A stretch of DNA of 64,000 nucleotides. It comes from Euryarchaeota archaeon UBA462 (GTDB taxonomy: Archaea; Thermoplasmatota; Poseidoniia; Poseidoniales; Thalassarchaeaceae). Below are positions 59,113-64,000 of this stretch, piece after piece. Location of the stretch: contig DAYD01000023.1 in NCBI GenBank assembly GCA_002506755.1, forward strand, positions 2,421 to 66,420, in the 5' to 3' direction. Both the position numbers and the translations under genes were made by a program. Every line of letters begins with the position of its first letter. Positions within the stretch are counted from its first letter, which is position 1. Under the pieces are notes generated by a model. The model did no database searches. It saw nothing but the letters and a program-made list of their open reading frames with translations, and was not told where the DNA came from.

Positions 59113-60396
59113 GTGGTCCACATGGGCGCCCTTGCAAGGAAGGTAATGGTTCAGGACGAAGATTTGAGGTCTGGAAGCCTATCGGAATCACCGATAGCAC
59201 AGAACATTCCAGAACAATCAATTGAGACTGAAGACGAATCAATTGACCTGATTAGATCTGCCGTTGGTGTCACCAAAGAAGCTGCTAGAGCTATCAGCAT
59301 AACCGCCTTGGAGGCAGTTCGAGAAGGAGCCCTATTCATGGGCGTGATCGGCTCTCGAGGTGAGCTATTAGATCCATTCAAGCATATAGATGCGGCAATT
59401 TGGACAGAACCAGAGATCCCAGAGCATATGATCGAAGCTTCGTATGAATTCTGTGAAGAATTAACCAGAAGGGAAGCAGGTAACTTTTACCATTCATTCA
59501 AGTATCTTCCTGATGATAAGAGAAGATCAATAATGGCCTACTACGCATTCTGTAGAAGGGCAGACGACATCGCAGATGGTGATTTCGTAGATGTCTTCCC
59601 GGGTGGCTCTGCTGATGATCCTGAGTCTTTGGCATATAGGAAAAGCATCGAGAGGTTAAGTCCCGGAGGTCCAGTTCTTGACAGGTCAGCGTATAACGAG
59701 AAAATGTCACAACTTTTCTATTACAGAAAGAAGCTTTCAACAGCTTATGGGAATATGACCTCGACCGACCCAATATTCATCGCTCTCAAGGACACGGTCA
59801 GGAGACACGGCATTCAGAGACAATTGTTAGACGATATGATTAGCGGAATGGAAAACGATTTCCATAAGAACAGGTACGAAACATTTGAGGAATTATATTC
59901 TTACTGCTACAGAGTAGCATCGACTGTGGGACTTGTTTGCATAGAAATCTATGGTTATGATGACCCAAGGGCCAAGGAATACGCCGAGTCATGGGGTGTT
60001 TTCATGCAACTGATAAATATAATCAGGGACGTCTCGGAAGACGCTGAAAGGGATAGGATATACCTTCCTCTTGAGGATTTGGCGAGGTGGGGGATTTCAG
60101 AGGAAGACGTGAAGAATGGTGGAGATCTGTTAAATCATCCAGGTTGGGCACCATTCGTTGAAGAGTATTTGGAGAGGGCAGACGGGTACAGGCAAAGAGC
60201 GTTCAAACTACTTTCACATCTTGATAAATCTGCTCGATACTCACCTGCAGCTATGGCCTCATTTTATCAGTCAATAATGACCAAGATCACCAAGAGGAAG
60301 GGAGACGTATTCACAGAAAGGATACAACTTACCAAGACTGAAAAAATTCTTTTGGCGGCCTATGTTTACGTGAGGTACCGTTTCTTTGGTTTCTGA
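59113..60396 (+). CDS. Squalene/phytoene synthase with N-terminal extension, second of a tandem
   Basis: 427 residues. The first 100 or so form an extension not seen in ordinary phytoene synthases, including a helix RSAVGVTKEAARAISITALE. The catalytic part has RRADDIADGD, MISGMENDF and MQLINIIRDVSEDAERDRIYLP, close to phytoene synthase. It could supply phytoene for retinal (proteorhodopsin) or act with the first synthase in squalene formation. GTG 59113 has GGAG about eight bases upstream; ATG 59122 is the alternative. It lies before the ABCE1 gene. Confidence 0.85.
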   Translation: MVHMGALARKVMVQDEDLRSGSLSESPIAQNIPEQSIETEDESIDLIRSAVGVTKEAARAISITALEAVREGALFMGVIGSRGELLDPFKHIDAAIWTEPEIPEHMIEASYEFCEELTRREAGNFYHSFKYLPDDKRRSIMAYYAFCRRADDIADGDFVDVFPGGSADDPESLAYRKSIERLSPGGPVLDRSAYNEKMSQLFYYRKKLSTAYGNMTSTDPIFIALKDTVRRHGIQRQLLDDMISGMENDFHKNRYETFEELYSYCYRVASTVGLVCIEIYGYDDPRAKEYAESWGVFMQLINIIRDVSEDAERDRIYLPLEDLARWGISEEDVKNGGDLLNHPGWAPFVEEYLERADGYRQRAFKLLSHLDKSARYSPAAMASFYQSIMTKITKRKGDVFTERIQLTKTEKILLAAYVYVRYRFFGF

Positions 60397-60440
60397 GATA
60401 GAAGCTATTGTACAAACAAGAGTTGCAATGAGGGATAAGG

Positions 60441-62210
60441 ATGAGGGTTGCCGTATTAATTGAGGAGCTTTGTAAGCCAAATAGCAATGCTTTCGCTTAC
60501 CTGCAGAAATACTCTGCTATGTGTGAAAGAGAGTGTATTCAGTTTGAAGGGGACAAATGTAAGATCCTTGAGTCTGCATGCCCCGTATGCCTAACTAGGG
60601 CCAAGCACTGCCCAGATGGGGCTGTAAAAATCATCAATCTCCCTGAGGAGCTCGACACAGACCTAACTCACAGCTACGGACAGAATGCATTCAGGCTATT
60701 TCGCCTACCTTCTCCTAGACAGGAACAAATAGTTGGCATTCTAGGACCTAATGGAATTGGTAAATCAACCGCGCTCAATCTACTTTCTGGCTCTTTCAGG
60801 CCGAATTTAGGAGAATGGGAAAACCCATCACCGGAATGGGAAAACGTAATTTCTACATTCCCCCGAGGTGAATTAAGAGACTACCTGGGACTAGTTGCCC
60901 AGGGAGATATTAGAATTGCCGTAAAACCTCAGTATATCGACAAACTCCCCAAAATTTTCGATGGTAGGGTGTCAGACCTACTAGAAAAGGTGGACGATCG
61001 AGGAGAGATGGAGGAATATTCTGAGCTATTGGGGATATCGCACATCATAGGAAGAAATATGTCAGCACTCTCGGGTGGGGAATTGCAGAGGGTAGCAATC
61101 TGTGCCACACTTCTAAAGCAGGCTGATGTTTACTTCTTCGATGAACCCTCCTCTTATCTTGATATTTATGAGAGAATGAGGATGGTAGGTGTAATCCGAG
61201 AATTATCCGATAAGGGTAAGCGGGTATTAGTTGTGGAACATGATCTAGCAATATTGGATGTATTGTGTGATTTAATTCACGTCATATATGGAGAAAGGTC
61301 GGCCTACGGAATTTTCACACCCCCCAGATCTACAAGAACAGCCATAAACGCATACCTCGATGGATTTCTTCCCGAGGAGAACATGAGAATTAGGGATAAG
61401 CCAATTCAGTTCCTTAGAGGTCGAAATAGGGGTGAGGAGGTAGGAACTCCTATCTTGAAATGGGGTGGAATTGAGAAGAGACTTGGAGATTTTACGCTCA
61501 AAACCGGGGAGGGTGAGGTCAAATCCGCTGAAGTTGTGGGAGTTGTGGGGCCAAACGCCACAGGAAAAACTACCCTTGTCAAAATAATTGCTGGAGAAAT
61601 CGATCCTGATGAGGGTTGGTGCACCATGGATGCAAAAGTTTCTTACAAACCTCAGCATGTTAGCTCAGACTTTGATGGAACAGTCCAAGAGTTATTGGAC
61701 TCTGAACTGGCTGGTAAATGGAGGTCAGGCGAGTTTCATACTCAGGTAACTAGAGCTTTGCAGGTAGACAAGATGTTGGAGCTGCGAGTGAAAAAGCTCT
61801 CAGGGGGAGAGCTTCAGGCAGTGTGCATCCTCATTTGTCTTGGAAAAGAAGCAGATCTCTACCTATTCGATGAACCTAGTGCTCACTTAGATGCGAATGC
61901 AAGAATGGAGGCAGCTAAGGCAATTAGAAGGACTATGGAGAGTAATGAGAAGGCAGCAATGGTAATTGATCACGACACATACTTTTTGGACATAGTTAGC
62001 GACTCTATCTTAGCCTTTCAAGGAAATGGAGGAAGCAATGGAATGGCCGTGGGACCTCTTTCCTTGAGGAAGGGTATGAACCTATTTCTTTCTGACGCCA
62101 ATGTAACATTCCGGAGGGACGTAGAGTCACACCGTCCTAGGATTAACAAACCCCATAGCAGGAAGGACCGAGAGCAGAAATCATCCGGGGAATACTTCTA
62201 TTCTGACTAA
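60441..62210 (+). CDS. ABCE1 (Rli1) ribosome-recycling ATPase with altered Fe-S domain
   Basis: ABCE1 splits terminated ribosomes. 589 residues with two ABC domains: Walker A GPNGIGKSTALNLL and GPNATGKTTLVKII, signatures LSGGELQRVA and LSGGELQAVC, Walker B YFFDEPSSYLD and YLFDEPSAHLD, and the terminal motif VTFRRDVESHRPRINK. The N-terminal Fe-S domain is degenerate. Canonical ABCE1 has eight Cys ligands; here seven are present, and CPVCLTRAKHCP replaces CIGCGICVKKCP, losing the third cysteine. The extra N-terminal C-x-x-x-C-x3-C run is reduced to C-K-P. Both clusters may be lost or changed. Confidence 0.93.
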   Translation: MRVAVLIEELCKPNSNAFAYLQKYSAMCERECIQFEGDKCKILESACPVCLTRAKHCPDGAVKIINLPEELDTDLTHSYGQNAFRLFRLPSPRQEQIVGILGPNGIGKSTALNLLSGSFRPNLGEWENPSPEWENVISTFPRGELRDYLGLVAQGDIRIAVKPQYIDKLPKIFDGRVSDLLEKVDDRGEMEEYSELLGISHIIGRNMSALSGGELQRVAICATLLKQADVYFFDEPSSYLDIYERMRMVGVIRELSDKGKRVLVVEHDLAILDVLCDLIHVIYGERSAYGIFTPPRSTRTAINAYLDGFLPEENMRIRDKPIQFLRGRNRGEEVGTPILKWGGIEKRLGDFTLKTGEGEVKSAEVVGVVGPNATGKTTLVKIIAGEIDPDEGWCTMDAKVSYKPQHVSSDFDGTVQELLDSELAGKWRSGEFHTQVTRALQVDKMLELRVKKLSGGELQAVCILICLGKEADLYLFDEPSAHLDANARMEAAKAIRRTMESNEKAAMVIDHDTYFLDIVSDSILAFQGNGGSNGMAVGPLSLRKGMNLFLSDANVTFRRDVESHRPRINKPHSRKDREQKSSGEYFYSD

Positions 62211-62246
62211 ACCAACCATTGGATTCTTGAGGGACCGGTGCAACCC

Positions 62247-62753
62247 ATGGATGTGGCAGATGAGCATTCTGAGGATTCAGAAGTCGAATCAATAAAAGAT
62301 GATAATACCATTCAGCAAAGAATAGAAGAATTGGAGAAGGAACTTCAGTATTCCAAGGCAGAGACCGCAAATGCCATGCAAAGGGCTGCTAGGGATAAAT
62401 CAGAGGCTCTGAGATACGGCGGCTCCTCTTTGGCGAGAAGGGTAATCAACTCAGTTGAATTACTAAGCAAGGCGATACATGCTTCGGAAGGAGAAGACGG
62501 TGCAGAGTCAGTAATTGAGGGTGTAAGGCTAACTCTAGATGGCCTCAAATCATCACTAGAAGCAGAAGGAATAATAGAGATTGAAGCTCTTAAATCCCCA
62601 TTTGACCCAACATGTATGGAGGCGATTGCAACTGTTGCTTGTCCCGAAGGTGAAGAACCTGGAAATGTAATTCAAGTTGTGGAACGAGGATATCGGATGC
62701 ACGATAGAATACTCAGAGCTGCTAGGGTAATAGTTGCCGAAGGTGACTCATGA
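62247..62753 (+). CDS. grpE: GrpE nucleotide-exchange factor
   Basis: GrpE releases ADP from DnaK. About 168 residues from ATG 62247 (GTG 62238 possible): an N-terminal coiled coil (IQQRIEELEKELQYSKAET), a central ALRYGGSSLARRVINSVELL helix and a C-terminal beta domain with FDPTCMEAIAT and ERGYRMHDRILRAARVIV, the family signature. It sits 28 kb from dnaK and its stop overlaps the next gene as ATGA. Confidence 0.92.
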   Translation: MDVADEHSEDSEVESIKDDNTIQQRIEELEKELQYSKAETANAMQRAARDKSEALRYGGSSLARRVINSVELLSKAIHASEGEDGAESVIEGVRLTLDGLKSSLEAEGIIEIEALKSPFDPTCMEAIATVACPEGEEPGNVIQVVERGYRMHDRILRAARVIVAEGDS

Positions 62754-63247
62754 AAGATGCAAAAAAGAAACCTATCTTTGCCTTAGGAGCGCTCGTGATT
62801 TATCTTATGTCAATAATCACGATACAGATAGCTTGGCCTGACCCAGAAATTAGTAATTTTCCAAAGAGTTGCCCGGAGGAATCACTTAACTGCTCAATGA
62901 TTGGGCCCAATTCACACAGAAGCGGAGGTTTGAACGAGCTAAGGTTCAACTCTAGCCTAGAGACAACTATGTCCGAAACTAATAATTGGATAGAGAATCA
63001 TCCAAGAACCAAAGTAATTAGTGAAGCCGACAATCAGACCCATGCGGTTTTCACAACTATGCTTCTAAGGTTCAACGATGACTTCTTAGTTTCAGGATTC
63101 TGTGAGGATGGTCAAACTGTAATACATGTCTACTCTTCTTCAAGACAGGGAATATCTGACTTAGGATTAAACAAGGAAAGAGTGATTAGCTTTGCCGAAC
63201 ACATGTTATCAATCGAAATGGCTACATCGGAATGCACAGTAGCATGA
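62750..63247 (+). CDS. DUF1499-like membrane-anchored protein
   Basis: The 165-residue protein has one N-terminal helix (IFALGALVIYLMSIITIQIAW) and an external or lumenal domain ending in VIHVYSSSRQGISDLGLNKERV, which resembles the R-S-A-S-R-x-G-x-S-D-x-G-x-N-R-x-R core of DUF1499. Three cysteines lie in the first half and one near residue 120, so disulfides are possible. Function of DUF1499 is not known to me. ATG 62750 lies within the grpE stop, so translation is coupled. Confidence 0.7.
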   Translation: MKDAKKKPIFALGALVIYLMSIITIQIAWPDPEISNFPKSCPEESLNCSMIGPNSHRSGGLNELRFNSSLETTMSETNNWIENHPRTKVISEADNQTHAVFTTMLLRFNDDFLVSGFCEDGQTVIHVYSSSRQGISDLGLNKERVISFAEHMLSIEMATSECTVA

Positions 63248-63286
63248 ACGGGGCTAACCTTGTACGACTTAATCGATTCAGATATC

Positions 63287-64000
63287 ATGAAAGCTCGCAC
63301 CCTTCCTTCAACATACTACACCGATCATGAGAAGTTCGATAAAATAAGAAAGAGATTTGAGAAATTTTGGCACTATGCCGGACATCTCAGTCAATTATCC
63401 GATTGCTCGGCGATCTCTGTTGATCACATGGGTGATCTGATCGGCGAACCAATGATGATGACTGACGAAAACGAAACAAGGTGCATATCGAATGTGTGCA
63501 CCCACAGAGGAATGCTAATCTGCAATAACAAGTCACGGAAACATACTCTGAGGTGCCCCTACCATGGTCGAACCTTTGCCCTTGACGGATCCTTCAAAGC
63601 CATGCCAGAATTTGACGATGTTATTGATTTTCCCAGCCCGAAAGACGACCTTGAGTCCTTTCCAACAATGGTTTGGAAGGGATTAGTTTTCGCTGGAATT
63701 GACCCATCCGGGATAAGTACATGCATTGAAGAGATGCAGAAAAGAGTAGGTTGGATGCCGATTGAGAAATACAAATACGACCCAACCAGAGACAGAAGTT
63801 ACGAAATAAAGGCAAACTGGGCACTTTACGTTGACAATTATCTAGAAGGGTTCCACATACCTTTTGTGCACCAAGATTTGAACACTATCCTCGATTATGA
63901 AAATTATCGCACGGAGACTTTTGATGGCGGTGTTGTACAAATCGGAATCGCAAATAAAGATGAGCAAAAGTTTTCACTACCTGATAATTCTCCCGATTTT
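63287..64000 (+). CDS. Rieske non-heme iron oxygenase, alpha subunit, 5' part
   Basis: Only the first 238 codons are in the window; the frame stays open to the edge. CTHRGMLIC and CPYHGRTF carry the C-x-H and C-x2-H ligands of the [2Fe-2S] cluster (about residues 70-92), and NWALYVDNYLEGFHIPFVH begins the mononuclear iron domain with the two histidines. Such oxygenases hydroxylate or demethylate small organics such as choline, betaines or aromatics. Translation may instead start at TTG 63260. The substrate cannot be determined from this part. Confidence 0.9.
   Translation, partial: MKARTLPSTYYTDHEKFDKIRKRFEKFWHYAGHLSQLSDCSAISVDHMGDLIGEPMMMTDENETRCISNVCTHRGMLICNNKSRKHTLRCPYHGRTFALDGSFKAMPEFDDVIDFPSPKDDLESFPTMVWKGLVFAGIDPSGISTCIEEMQKRVGWMPIEKYKYDPTRDRSYEIKANWALYVDNYLEGFHIPFVHQDLNTILDYENYRTETFDGGVVQIGIANKDEQKFSLPDNSPDF

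Noticed and set aside
1..64000. CRISPR array, insertion sequence or prophage
   Set aside because: No evenly spaced direct repeats, transposase motif, terminal inverted repeats or phage genes were noticed on reading; short repeats inside surface proteins are protein repeats.

Overview
The window reads as archaeal chromosome, most likely a marine Thermoplasmatota lineage (Candidatus Poseidoniia, marine group II/III). That placement is inferred from gene content, not from a marker tree. Archaeal hallmarks are a group II chaperonin, short archaeal-type triosephosphate isomerase, stand-alone Bud32 kinase, Taw2 wybutosine enzyme, ABCE1, family B DNA polymerase, and TATA-like boxes about 25-30 nt before start codons. 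Mixed in are bacterial-type genes: DnaK and GrpE, UvrC, a bacterial-type ThrRS, PPK2, crotonases and a Rieske oxygenase. Genes are packed tightly, several convergent pairs overlap at their 3' ends, and no gene-free gap exceeds 300 bases.

Layout. 1-6.4 kb: membrane proteins of unknown function, a secreted CocE/NonD-type hydrolase, an MFS carrier and an oligoribonuclease-like exonuclease. 6.4-13.1 kb: a genome-maintenance block with a small MGRT-type helical protein, a diverged family B polymerase, and a convergent minus-strand series UvrC, Taw2, JAMM protease, RecA-like ATPase without a recognisable Walker A motif. 13.1-21.5 kb: two stand-alone Lrp/AsnC ligand-binding domains, a 1558-residue surface protein, two glycosyltransferases and an AI-2E-type permease. 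21.5-30 kb: thiamine pyrophosphokinase, M29 aminopeptidase, ThrRS, carbamate kinase, an NAD-kinase-like protein, CTP synthase and threonine dehydrogenase. 30-34.3 kb: chaperone locus with thermosome diverging from a possible co-chaperone plus DnaK. 34.3-42 kb: M17 and M14 peptidases, an agmatinase-family enzyme, a winged-helix-like small protein, a second large surface protein and tRNA-Gly(GCC). 42-48 kb: arsenate reductase-like protein, Mrp ATPase, a PAP2-propeller fusion, NadA, Bud32 and RdgB. 48-53 kb: two crotonases, aldehyde dehydrogenase, a 2-phosphoglycerate kinase-like protein and SixA-like phosphatase. 53-64 kb: PPK2, TpiA, sugar nucleotidyltransferase, SucCD, two squalene/phytoene synthases, ABCE1, GrpE, a DUF1499-like protein and a Rieske oxygenase cut by the window end.

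Together the genes suggest a protein- and peptide-consuming heterotroph (M14, M17, M29 and CocE-like hydrolases, threonine dehydrogenase, SucCD) with glycosylated surface proteins. The best candidate for an under-described system is the PolB-centred module at 6.4-9.7 kb, which resembles an archaeal counterpart of bacterial ImuA/ImuB/DnaE2 mutagenesis cassettes. Other points of interest are an ABCE1 whose iron-sulfur cysteine pattern is eroded, an Mrp without its CxxC, and a membrane phosphatase joined to a putative propeller. Base composition also changes along the window: about 60-67% G+C in sampled lines between 2 and 9 kb, against about 38-48% in sampled lines beyond 14 kb.
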